A stretch of DNA of 64,000 nt from Streptomyces sp. NBC_00523 (GTDB lineage Bacteria > Actinomycetota > Actinomycetes > Streptomycetales > Streptomycetaceae). Made by a program: the position numbers and the translations under genes. The notes beneath the pieces were generated by a model. It was not told the DNA's origin, searched no databases, and saw only the letters and a program-made list of their open reading frames with translations. Location: NCBI RefSeq assembly GCF_036346615.1, contig NZ_CP107836.1:5270001-5334000 (forward strand), read 5' to 3'. Positions 55,693 to 63,833 of this stretch are shown piece by piece (position 1 is the stretch's first letter; each line of letters opens with the position of its first letter).

Positions 55693-56313
55693 TTACGCCT
55701 GCGGGGCGGCCTTGATCGCGGAGATGTCGAAGTTCAGCTTCACCTTGTCGCTGACCATGACGCCACCGGTCTCCAGCGCCGCGTTCCAGGTCAGGCCCCA
55801 GTCGGAGCGCAGGATCTCGGCGCCGCCCTCGAAGCCGACGCGCTCGTTGCCGTAGACGTCCTTCGCGGAGCCGTTGAACTCCAGGTCGATGGCGAGCGGG
55901 CGGGTGACGTCCTTGATGGTCAGGTCGCCGGTGACGCGGTACTTGTCGCCGCCCAGCTGCTCGGCGGAGGTCGAGCGGAACGTCATCAGGGGGAACTTCT
56001 CGGCGTCGAAGAAGTCGCCGCTCACCAGGTGGCCGTCGCGGTCCTTGATGCCGGTGTCCACGCTGGCGATCTTCACGTCGATCGAGGCCGTGGAGTTGGC
56101 CGGGTCGCTGCCGTCGAGCTTCAGGGAGCCCTCGTGCTCGGCGAAGGAGCCGCGTACGTTGGTGACCATGGCGTGACGCACGGTGAAGCCGATGCTGCTG
56201 TGCGCCGGGTCGATCGTGTAGTCGCCCGTGAGAGCCGCCAGGGCGGGGTCGACGTCGGCCGTGGTCGTGGCGGTCGCAGCGGCGTTGTCGGACTTGCGGT
56301 TGAACAGAGCCAT
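55693..56313 (-). CDS. YceI-family protein
   Basis: 206 aa from ATG 56313, with GGAGG upstream. After a roughly 28-residue polar/Ala/Thr N-terminus without signal peptide comes the YceI lipocalin-like barrel: GDYTIDPAHSSIGFTVRHAMVTNVRGSF, VKIASVDTGIKDRDGHLVSGDFFDAEKFPLMTF and GLTWNAALETGGVMVSDKVKLNFDI. YceI proteins bind isoprenoids or other lipids in a tunnel. In this gene the lack of a signal implies a cytosolic form. The promoter has two matching operator-like boxes. Confidence 0.93.
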   Translation of the reverse strand: MALFNRKSDNAAATATTTADVDPALAALTGDYTIDPAHSSIGFTVRHAMVTNVRGSFAEHEGSLKLDGSDPANSTASIDVKIASVDTGIKDRDGHLVSGDFFDAEKFPLMTFRSTSAEQLGGDKYRVTGDLTIKDVTRPLAIDLEFNGSAKDVYGNERVGFEGGAEILRSDWGLTWNAALETGGVMVSDKVKLNFDISAIKAAPQA

Positions 56314-56351
56314 GGCTCCTCCTCAAAGACCTGGCCGAGTGGGCTCGACCT

Positions 56352-56405
56352 GTTGTTTAACCTTCAACGACTTCGACTGTAGACCCATCTTGTTCAAAGT
56401 TCAAC
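56352..56405 (-). promoter_or_regulatory. yceI promoter with two matching operator boxes
   Basis: On the minus strand, TTGAAC (56404-56399), a 17-base spacer and TACAGT (56381-56376) form a good promoter. A 17-bp box, GTTGAACTTTGAACAAG (56405-56389), covers the -35. A second, GTTGAAGGTTAAACAAC (56368-56352), lies just downstream of the start site. Both fit GTTGAANNTTNAACAAN with an internal TTNAA palindrome, the style of MarR-family operators. No regulator gene is adjacent. Confidence 0.6.
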
Positions 56406-56538
56406 ATCTACGACGAGGATCGTCGCGACGTCCGCGATCTGTTCACGCGGCCGTTACGTGAGGCCCCCTGGCGACGCGCGTAGAACTGCGGCACCATCGC
56501 TCCTGCCCCTTTGTCATGCACAGGAGGAGAGTCCCCCC

Positions 56539-57078
56539 ATGGTCTTCCACGCGCCCCAGGTCTGCCGGATGACGCTGCGCCCCGTCCTGACCGCCCTCGC
56601 CCTCGTGCTCGGCGTCCTCTTCGCGCCCGGCTTCGGCCTGGTGAGCGGCACGACCGACGCGTACGCCGTCACCAAGCTCACCCACAGCCAGGCGACCTCC
56701 CGCTTCAGCTCGTCCGGCGTCACCTGGTCGTCGTCCGGCGGCTGCTCCAACCGGAACGTCTCCACCTGCACCTCGTTCGACCAGCTCAACCTGCCTACCG
56801 CCCAGGGCGCCCAGACCCTGAAGAGCGCCACCGGCTGCGCCCTGAACATCACCGGCGGCACGGAGACCGGGCACGCCAGCGGCACGTACTCGCACTGGAA
56901 CGGCTACAAGCTCGACTTCGGCAAGACCACCTGTCTCACCAACTACATCAAGAGCGCGTTCAGTTACATCGGCCTGCGCGGTGACGGCGCCCCCCAGTAC
57001 AAGTCCGGCTCCGGCAACGTCTACGCCGACGAGGGCAACCACTGGGACGTGACCTACTACAACTGCGGCGGTTGCTGA
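56539..57078 (+). CDS. small secreted M15/Hedgehog-like protein
   Basis: 179 aa from ATG 56539, with AGGAGGAG upstream (Met at 56572 is an alternative). Signal peptide about 1-44 (VLTALALVLGVLFAPGFG ... AYA). The mature part (about 135 aa) is Cys-rich (six Cys). It has a zinc-peptidase-like pattern, SHWNGYKLDF (His-x6-Asp) and later GNHWDVTYY, resembling the SxHxxGxAxD ... HxD arrangement of M15 DD-/LD-peptidases. If metal-binding, it may cleave peptidoglycan peptides; similarity is limited, so this is tentative. Confidence 0.65.
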   Translation: MVFHAPQVCRMTLRPVLTALALVLGVLFAPGFGLVSGTTDAYAVTKLTHSQATSRFSSSGVTWSSSGGCSNRNVSTCTSFDQLNLPTAQGAQTLKSATGCALNITGGTETGHASGTYSHWNGYKLDFGKTTCLTNYIKSAFSYIGLRGDGAPQYKSGSGNVYADEGNHWDVTYYNCGGC

Positions 57079-57097
57079 CCCCCGTCCCGTCGCGCGT

Positions 57098-57121
57098 GCC
57101 CCCGCCCGCCCGGGCGGGGGC
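57098..57121 (+). terminator. GC hairpin between two secreted-protein genes
   Basis: A 10-bp perfect stem, GCCCCCGCCC (57098-57107) with its complement (57112-57121), and a 4-nt loop, 20 nt after the stop. Confidence 0.55.
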
Positions 57122-57161
57122 GCCCGTGCTCCCCGCACGCCCCTCCCCACAGGAGCCGCCC

Positions 57162-58229
57162 ATGCACGCGAACCACCCGAGCCGCCGCGCCCTGCTGCGC
57201 ACCGGCGCCGGAGCCGCCCTCGCCGCGGCCGGCCTCGCCGCGGCCACCCCGGCCGCGAACGCCGCCTCCCTCGTCACCGGCGGCAAGGTCCGCAACCTCA
57301 CCGGCCCGGCGGAGACCGGCCGCTTCGCCGCGCCCTGGACCGACCTCGGCATCCCGGCCCGCTGCCCCGACGGCTCGATGCTCCTCGTCTGCGGCGACAC
57401 CTTCGACGGCGGCGGGGTCGGCGGACCCGACTGGCGCGCCCCCGTCGGCCTCCGGGCCTCGAACCCCTCGCTCGGCTCCCTCGTCATCGACGGCAGCGTC
57501 GGCGGGGCCCACGCCAACGGGCTCGTCCCCGAGGGTCACGCGGGCGGCACCACGGCCATCCCGTCCGACGTGTTCACCGTCGGCTCCACGATGTACATGC
57601 ACCTGATGCGCGGGGTCATCTACCGCACCCACCACTCGGACTTCTGGCGCTCCGACGACAACGGCAACACCTGGCAGTACCTCTGCCAGTGGCCCGGCGA
57701 CCAGTACGGCGGCCAGTTCCAGCAGAAGACGTACGCGGTCGCCGACGACGGGTACTGCTACGTCCTGTCCACCGCCTTCAACCGGGACGTCACCTCGGGG
57801 CTGCTGCTCCACCGCGTACGGCAGGACGCCCTCGGCAACCCCGCCGCCTACCAGCCCTGGGGGTACGCGGGCGGGGCCTGGGCCTGGGGCAACGCGCCGA
57901 CCACCATCACCGGGGCCCGCCGCTGGGGCGAGATCTGCTTCCGGGCCATGGACGGCAAGTACGCCCTCACCTGGCTCAACATGGCCCCGCTCGACATCAG
58001 GGCGCAGGTCTTCGCGCTGCCCACGTCGAACCTGTTCGCCACCCCGGAGCAGACCGTGATCGTGCCGACCGTGCCCGGTCTGGAGGTGGGGAACGCGGTC
58101 GCCAGCCCGTACGGTGGCTTCATCGTCCCCGGATCGACGTTCGCGGACTTCCACCTCGCCGTCAGCCAGTGGTTCGACAACCAGAACTACCGGGTCATGC
58201 AGTACCGCATCAACGGACTCGCGGCCTGA
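57162..58229 (+). CDS. Tat-exported DUF4185 protein
   Basis: 355 aa from ATG 57162, with CAGGAG upstream. The Tat signal reads PSRRALLRTGAGAALAAAGLAAATPAANAA (about 6-36). The mature protein has the propeller-like DUF4185 pattern: IPARCPDGSMLLVCGDTFDG, THHSDFWRSDDNGNTWQYL, YCYVLSTAFNRD, RRWGEICFRAMDGKYALTWLN. Such proteins look like glycosidases or sialidase-like lectins with Asp-box-like turns (SDDNGNTW), but catalytic activity is not established. It lies among extracellular glycan enzymes, which supports a carbohydrate-related role. Confidence 0.85.
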   Translation: MHANHPSRRALLRTGAGAALAAAGLAAATPAANAASLVTGGKVRNLTGPAETGRFAAPWTDLGIPARCPDGSMLLVCGDTFDGGGVGGPDWRAPVGLRASNPSLGSLVIDGSVGGAHANGLVPEGHAGGTTAIPSDVFTVGSTMYMHLMRGVIYRTHHSDFWRSDDNGNTWQYLCQWPGDQYGGQFQQKTYAVADDGYCYVLSTAFNRDVTSGLLLHRVRQDALGNPAAYQPWGYAGGAWAWGNAPTTITGARRWGEICFRAMDGKYALTWLNMAPLDIRAQVFALPTSNLFATPEQTVIVPTVPGLEVGNAVASPYGGFIVPGSTFADFHLAVSQWFDNQNYRVMQYRINGLAA

Positions 58230-58247
58230 GCCCGCGCACGCGCATGA

Positions 58248-58284
58248 GGGAGGACCCCCGTCCCGCCCGGACGGGGGTCCTCCC
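58248..58284. terminator. bidirectional hairpin between convergent genes
   Basis: A 16-bp perfect stem, GGGAGGACCCCCGTCC (58248-58263) with its complement (58269-58284), and a 5-nt loop, between the DUF4185 and GH64 genes. Confidence 0.8.
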
Positions 58285-58300
58285 GGTCTGTTGGGTGAGG

Positions 58301-59530
58301 TCAGGAACCGACGCTCACCGTGAACCGCCTCGGGTTGCCGTCGTTCGCGGCGCCCGAGACGTCCGGCTGGCCGTCCGGACGCACGTCGTCGTACGGGAAG
58401 GCGTAGCCGATCGGGCTGTTGGCGTGGACGATCCGGGACCAGTGGTTGGTCACCGCGCCCTGGTAGTAGTCGGACACCGAGGTGCCGTTGGGCTGGTCCG
58501 GGTGGCTGAGCATGATCGAGCGGTTGAAGCCCGCCGCCAGCCGGGCCAGCAGGGCCTTCTTGTCGTCGTTGTCCGCCGGGTTGTTGGTGAACGGCCCGTG
58601 GTTGCAGGTGAAGATGTCCTTCGACACCGGCTTGCTGAAGGTGTGCCCGCCGTCGAACGTCAGCGTGTCCCCGCTGACCCGGCCGGTGCGCACGCCGCGC
58701 CCGCCCTGGAGGTCGATGCGCAGGTCCGTCGAGCGGTACTTCTCCCAGACCTGGTCGATCTGCGCCGTGAACAGGTCGCGGAACGGCATCTGGTCGGGCC
58801 GGTCGAAGTAGGGCGCCATCAGGTTCTGCGGGGAGATGACCCGCAGCACGCTGCCGTCCGCGCCGCGGGTCACCAACTGGTCCCAGGGCTGGCCGTCGGA
58901 GGCCGCCTGGGCGATGAGGCCGTCGGCGATCCGCTGTACGGCGCCGTCGGGGAGCGGGGCGACGGTGTGCGTGGAGTCGCCCTCCAGGGTCAGGCCGATC
59001 GGGAGCGCGGTCACCAGGTCGACGTAGCTGATGTTGGCGTACAGCTGCTGCGGGTTGAACGTGAACTCGCAGAACGACCAGGTGCGCCCGTAGTTCGGGT
59101 CGGTGGAGGTGGCGAACGCGGGCTCGACCAGGGCCGGGCCCGGGTTGAGGTAGAAGGTCAGCGTGTCGTCGCGGACGAAGTAGACCCGGGCGCCGTACAT
59201 CTGAGGCAGGGTCAGCACGACCGGAGCGCCGCCCGCCCCGTTCAGCGGGATCGCGCAGTCGACCGGCAGCGGGGTCTGCGGGGCCGAGGGGGAGTCGGGG
59301 TGGTAGACGCTGCCGTCGGCGCGCAGCAGGACCCAGCGGTCGGTGCCCTGCTCGTGGCCGGTGACATAGGCGTTGACGCGGCCGGGCAGCGACTTGTTGA
59401 CCAGGGCCAGTTCGCAGGTGGCGGCGGAGGCCGAGGCGCTCGGGCTCAGCGCGCTGCCCCAGAGGGGGTACGTCAGTGCGGTGGCGGTGGCGGCGGCTCC
59501 GCCCGTCAGGAACTTCCGGCGCGAAATCAT
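58301..59530 (-). CDS. GH64 beta-1,3-glucanase, Tat-exported
   Basis: 409 aa from ATG 59530, with GGAG upstream. The Tat signal reads ISRRKFLTGGAAATATAL (about 2-40). The rest fits family GH64 (laminaripentaose-producing endo-beta-1,3-glucanase): ELALVNKSLPGRVNAYVTG at the start, GRTWSFCEFTFN, the YANISYVDLVTALPIGL thaumatin-like beta segment with catalytic acidic residues, and DIFTCNHGPFTNNP. It should degrade long beta-1,3-glucan such as fungal wall glucan or curdlan, complementing the GH16 enzyme. A LacI-type palindrome lies 122 nt upstream. Confidence 0.9.
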   Translation of the reverse strand: MISRRKFLTGGAAATATALTYPLWGSALSPSASASAATCELALVNKSLPGRVNAYVTGHEQGTDRWVLLRADGSVYHPDSPSAPQTPLPVDCAIPLNGAGGAPVVLTLPQMYGARVYFVRDDTLTFYLNPGPALVEPAFATSTDPNYGRTWSFCEFTFNPQQLYANISYVDLVTALPIGLTLEGDSTHTVAPLPDGAVQRIADGLIAQAASDGQPWDQLVTRGADGSVLRVISPQNLMAPYFDRPDQMPFRDLFTAQIDQVWEKYRSTDLRIDLQGGRGVRTGRVSGDTLTFDGGHTFSKPVSKDIFTCNHGPFTNNPADNDDKKALLARLAAGFNRSIMLSHPDQPNGTSVSDYYQGAVTNHWSRIVHANSPIGYAFPYDDVRPDGQPDVSGAANDGNPRRFTVSVGS

Positions 59531-59651
59531 GAGGCGACTCCGGGGGTACGTGGGGGGCGCGGACGGGTGGACCGTGCGGGGAGGTGGAGCGGGGGCGTCC
59601 GCGGTGCGCACCACTTTCTCGATGCACGGCACGGGCGTCAAGACTTGTGAC

Positions 59652-59665
59652 TGAGAGCGCTCTCA
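59652..59665. promoter_or_regulatory. LacI-type operator upstream of GH64 gene
   Basis: TGAGAGCGCTCTCA is a perfect 14-bp palindrome with the CG centre of LacI-family sites. It differs from the cellobiose-regulator box TGGGAGCGCTCCCA by one base per half. It is 122 nt from the GH64 start and 225 nt from the divergent GH101 start; the other roughly 340 nt of the gap show only weak promoter-like sequences. Confidence 0.65.
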
Positions 59666-59889
59666 AAAAGAAGAACTCTTCACAACTCGACGCTGGTGAG
59701 AGTCACTTGCCTGGACGCCACTCGACGCCCGCGCACCGCGTGATCAGGAACTGAACGCGGCGCCCCGGGATGTCCCGGCCCGCCCCACTTGGGCTTGCTT
59801 GGACTTACGGAAGGCGGTTGTTGGACTGGCGAAGCCCTCGGGGCCGTACGTCGTTGACGGTGCGCGGAGCCGACGGCTACGCAGTGCAC

Positions 59890-62800
59890 ATGTCACCAAG
59901 CCGTATGCCGGTGGGCGTCGCAGCCGCCGCCTCAGCAGCCGTCCTGGCCCTGGTGGGGACCGCCCTCCCCGCCGTGGCCGCCGCCCCCTCACCCGCTGCC
60001 GCCGGTACCGCCGTGCCCGCGGGCAGCCCCGTCATCTCCTCCGCGCAACTCGCGGTCGCCGTCGCCGCGGACTTCCCGCGCGTCCTCACGTACACCGACC
60101 GCGGATCCGGCAAGCAGCTCACCGGTTCCACCCGCCCGGTCACCGCCGTCACCCTGAACGGCACCGCGCACCCGGTGAAGCTCAAGGGCGCCCCGAAGGT
60201 CACCGGCTCGGCCGCCCGCTACACGCTGGCCTTCGCCGACCTGCCCGGGGTGGAGCTCGACGCCACGCTCTCCGTGTCCGGCCGTGCCACCACGTTCAAG
60301 GTCACCGCCGTCCGCGACACCGCCGCGTTCCGGGTGTCCACGATCGACATACCCGGGCACGACCTGGTCTCCGTCGCGAGCACGGACGCCGGGGCGGCCA
60401 CGGCCTTCACCAAGCTGGACACCGACTCCACGAAGACCGCCGACGTCTTCGGATCGGTCACCGGGGACACCCCGGCCGAGTCCGCGCCCTCCGGCGCCAC
60501 GTACGCGATCGTCAACACCGGCTCGCTCGCGGCGGCCGTCGAGTCCAACTCCTCGTACGACAAGCCCTCCGGCGCCACCGGCGGGGACGACGCCCGGTTC
60601 TGGCACCAGGCCCGCAAGGAGGACGACGGCTCGACGCGGGTCGCCGTCTGGTCCGGTCAGTGGACCTACCGGGGCGAGGGCGCGCCGAAGCCGGAGAGCG
60701 GGGACGCGCTGCCCTGGGCCAAGGTCGTCGTCACGCCCGACGCCAACGGCGACCGCACGGTCGACTGGCAGGACGGGGCCGTCGCGTTCCGCTCGATCGG
60801 CGTGGTCGCGCCGGGCAGCGAGGACACCGCGGACCGGGTCATCACCCACATCCCGTTCAACTTCGCCAGCCAGGCCACGCACCCCTTCCTGCGCACCCTG
60901 GACGACGTCAAGCGGATCTCCCTGGCGACGGACGGCCTCGGCCAGCTCGCCCTGCTCAAGGGGTACGCCTCCGAGGGCCACGACTCCGCCCACCCCGACT
61001 ACGGCGGCGACTACAACAAGCGCGCGGGCGGGCTGAAGGACCTCAACGCGCTGCTCAAGGACGGCAAGAAGTGGGGCGCCACCTTCGGCGTCCACGTCAA
61101 CGCCACGGAGGCGTACCCGGAGGCCAGGGCGTTCGACGAGCAGCTGGTCGACAAGACCAAGCCGGGCTGGAACTGGCTGGGCCAGAGCTACTACATCGAC
61201 CAGCGCCGCGACATCAACAGCGGTGACCTGGCCAAGCGCTTCCAGCAGCTGCGCGACGAGACCGGCTCCAACCTCTCGATGCTGTACATCGACGTGTACT
61301 ACACCCACGGCTGGATCGCCGACAAGACCGTCCAGGCCCTCCAGAAGCAGGGCTGGAACGTCTCCAGCGAGTGGGCCGACAAGTTCGAGCGGGCCTCGCT
61401 CTGGTCGCACTGGGCCAACGACCTGGACTACGGCGGCGCCACCAACAAGGGCATCAACTCGAAGATCATCCGGTTCATCCGGAACGGCGAGAAGGACGTC
61501 TGGAACAACGACCCCGTCCTCGGCCAGAGCGCCATCGACGAATTCGAGGGCTGGACCGGCGAGACCGACTGGAACGCCTTCTACGACAACGTCTGGCAGC
61601 GCGACCTGCCCGCCAAGTACCTCCAGCAGCAGAAGATCACCCGCTGGGACGGCAACGACATCACCTTCACCGGCGGCATCTCCGGCACCGTCGAGGACGG
61701 TAAGCGGACGTACTACGACCATGGCCGCAAGGTCCTCAGCGGCACCGACTACCTGCTGCCGTGGGACGGCGGCAAGAAGCTGTACCACTACAGCCGGAAG
61801 GGCGGTACGAGCAGCTGGGCGGTGCCCTCGAAGGGCACGTACACCGTCTACGAGCTCACCGACAACGGGCGCGTGAAGACCGGCACGGTCCGGCCCGTCG
61901 ACGGGAGGATCACGCTCACGGCCGAGGCCGGGCAGCCGTACGTCCTCTACCCGCGCCAGGCCCCGAAAGCAGCCGACCCGGAGTGGGGCGAGGACACCCT
62001 CGTCGCCGACCCCGGCTTCAACGACGACCGGCTCGGCGACTGGACGAAGGCCGGCACCGCCGTCCGCGACACCGACGGACAGGGCCGCAACTCCGCGAAG
62101 CTCTCCGGCAGCGGCACCGCCGCGCTCTCCCAGCGCATCGGCGGCCTCAAGCCCGGCGCCCGCTACACCGCCTCCGCGCTCATCGAGGTCGAGCCCGGAA
62201 AGACCCGGCACACCACGCTCTCGGCGGGCGGGAAGTCCGTCGCCGTGGACCGCTCCACCGCGAAGGACCACGTCGCCGCGTCCGACTGGCACGGCACGTA
62301 CTTCCAGCGCGCCAAGGTCAACTTCACCGCCCCCGCGAACGGCCGCACCACCCTGCGCATCGAGGCGGCGAAGGGCAGCACGGCCACCGTCCGCGCCGAC
62401 GACGTCCGCCTCGTCGCCAACGCCCCCGCCACCCGGAAGGGCACCGTCGTCCACGAGGACTTCGAGGACGTGGACCAGGGCTGGGGCCCCTTCCTCAAGG
62501 GCGACGCGGGCGGCTCCACCGACCCCCGCACCGTCATCTCGCAGCTCCACGCCCCGTACACCCAGGCGGGCTGGAACGGAAAGCTCATCGACGACGTGAT
62601 CGGCGGCAAGGAGTCCCTGAAGGCCCACGAGGAGAACACCGGCCTCGTCTACCGCACGGCCCCCTGGACCGTCCCGATGACTGCGGGCCACCGCTACCAG
62701 GTCGAGTACGACTACCAGTCCAGCCACGCCGGGGCCTACGAGTGGGTCGACGGCTACGACCGGATCACCGCCGAGGGCAAGCCCGCCTCCGTCGAGACCC

Positions 62801-63759
62801 GGACCACCGCCCTCGGCGCCCAGCACGACACGGGCCACTTCACGGAGACCGTCACGGCGGGCTGCGGCGACACCTGGACCGGGCTGCGCAAGCGCGGCGA
62901 CGCCCCCGAGGGCGCCGACTTCGTGCTCGACGCCTTCACCGTCACCGACCTCGGCGAGGCCCCCGCCGGTGAGCGGGCCGCCTGCTCCACGCTGACCGTG
63001 GCGGCCGGTGCCGAGACCCTCGAACCGGGCACCGCCAACCCCGTCGAGGCGAGCTTCACCAACTACGAGTCCACCGCCGCGACCGGCGTGAAGGTGGACC
63101 TCGCCCTCCCCGAGGGCTGGCAGGCCGAGCCCGCCGGAGCCGTCACCTTCGACTCCGTCGCACCCGGCGCGAAGGTCACCGCGCGCTGGCAGGTCACCCC
63201 GCCGGTGGACGCCGCGTACCGCGCGTACACCCTGACCTCCCAGGCCACGTACACGACCGGCGACGGGCAGCGGACGCTCGGCGCGCAGACCTCCGTACGC
63301 ACCCTGCCCCCGCCGCCCACCCAGGACAGCTGGGCCAGCCACCTCGACTGGACGGCCACCACCAACGGCTGGGGACCGGTCGAGCGCGACCTGTCCAACG
63401 GCGAGACCGGCACCGGGGACGGCACCGCGCTGACGATCGGCGGCACGGTGTACGAGAAGGGGCTCGGCAGCCACGCCCCGGCGACCATCCGCTACTACCT
63501 GGGCGGCCAGTGCACCTCCTTCACCGCCGAGGTCGGCGTGGACGACGTCCAGAAGACCGCGGGCAGCGTCCAGTTCTCCGTGACGGCCGACGGCACCGAG
63601 AAGGTGAAGTCCCCGGTGCTCCGGGCCTCCGACGCCGCCTGGTCGCTCACGGCGGACGTCACCGGCGCCAAGTACGTCGAGCTGATCGCGGGTGACGGCG
63701 GCGACGGCAACGGCAACGACCACGCGGACTGGGGCAGCGCCCGCTTCCACTGCGGCTGA
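59890..63759 (+). CDS. GH101 endo-alpha-N-acetylgalactosaminidase, multidomain, secreted
   Basis: 1289 aa from ATG 59890; no good ribosome binding site is visible and TTG 59818 with GGAAGG upstream is a rival. Signal peptide about 1-32. Order: N-terminal beta domain (about 50-290), GH101 barrel (about 300-620) with nucleophile Asp in SMLYIDVYYTHGW and acid/base Glu in NVSSEWADKFER, a beta domain, and a galactose-binding-like domain (about 695-855). A further jelly-roll (about 860-1025), an NPCBM-associated domain (about 1040-1145) and a C-terminal NPCBM domain (about 1150-1289) follow. GH101 releases Gal-beta-1,3-GalNAc from O-glycoproteins (mucin core 1). It is monocistronic. Confidence 0.9.
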   Translation: MSPSRMPVGVAAAASAAVLALVGTALPAVAAAPSPAAAGTAVPAGSPVISSAQLAVAVAADFPRVLTYTDRGSGKQLTGSTRPVTAVTLNGTAHPVKLKGAPKVTGSAARYTLAFADLPGVELDATLSVSGRATTFKVTAVRDTAAFRVSTIDIPGHDLVSVASTDAGAATAFTKLDTDSTKTADVFGSVTGDTPAESAPSGATYAIVNTGSLAAAVESNSSYDKPSGATGGDDARFWHQARKEDDGSTRVAVWSGQWTYRGEGAPKPESGDALPWAKVVVTPDANGDRTVDWQDGAVAFRSIGVVAPGSEDTADRVITHIPFNFASQATHPFLRTLDDVKRISLATDGLGQLALLKGYASEGHDSAHPDYGGDYNKRAGGLKDLNALLKDGKKWGATFGVHVNATEAYPEARAFDEQLVDKTKPGWNWLGQSYYIDQRRDINSGDLAKRFQQLRDETGSNLSMLYIDVYYTHGWIADKTVQALQKQGWNVSSEWADKFERASLWSHWANDLDYGGATNKGINSKIIRFIRNGEKDVWNNDPVLGQSAIDEFEGWTGETDWNAFYDNVWQRDLPAKYLQQQKITRWDGNDITFTGGISGTVEDGKRTYYDHGRKVLSGTDYLLPWDGGKKLYHYSRKGGTSSWAVPSKGTYTVYELTDNGRVKTGTVRPVDGRITLTAEAGQPYVLYPRQAPKAADPEWGEDTLVADPGFNDDRLGDWTKAGTAVRDTDGQGRNSAKLSGSGTAALSQRIGGLKPGARYTASALIEVEPGKTRHTTLSAGGKSVAVDRSTAKDHVAASDWHGTYFQRAKVNFTAPANGRTTLRIEAAKGSTATVRADDVRLVANAPATRKGTVVHEDFEDVDQGWGPFLKGDAGGSTDPRTVISQLHAPYTQAGWNGKLIDDVIGGKESLKAHEENTGLVYRTAPWTVPMTAGHRYQVEYDYQSSHAGAYEWVDGYDRITAEGKPASVETRTTALGAQHDTGHFTETVTAGCGDTWTGLRKRGDAPEGADFVLDAFTVTDLGEAPAGERAACSTLTVAAGAETLEPGTANPVEASFTNYESTAATGVKVDLALPEGWQAEPAGAVTFDSVAPGAKVTARWQVTPPVDAAYRAYTLTSQATYTTGDGQRTLGAQTSVRTLPPPPTQDSWASHLDWTATTNGWGPVERDLSNGETGTGDGTALTIGGTVYEKGLGSHAPATIRYYLGGQCTSFTAEVGVDDVQKTAGSVQFSVTADGTEKVKSPVLRASDAAWSLTADVTGAKYVELIAGDGGDGNGNDHADWGSARFHCG

Positions 63760-63766
63760 GCCTCCC

Positions 63767-63810
63767 GGGCCCCGCTTCCCCTTGTGTCCGGACACTGGGA
63801 AGCGGGGCCC
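63767..63810 (+). terminator. hairpin terminator after GH101 gene
   Basis: A 14-bp perfect stem, GGGCCCCGCTTCCC (63767-63780) with its complement (63797-63810), enclosing an inner palindrome GTGTCC/GGACAC. It starts 7 nt after the stop. Confidence 0.8.
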
Positions 63811-63833
63811 GTGCGCGCGTACGCTCTTGGACC

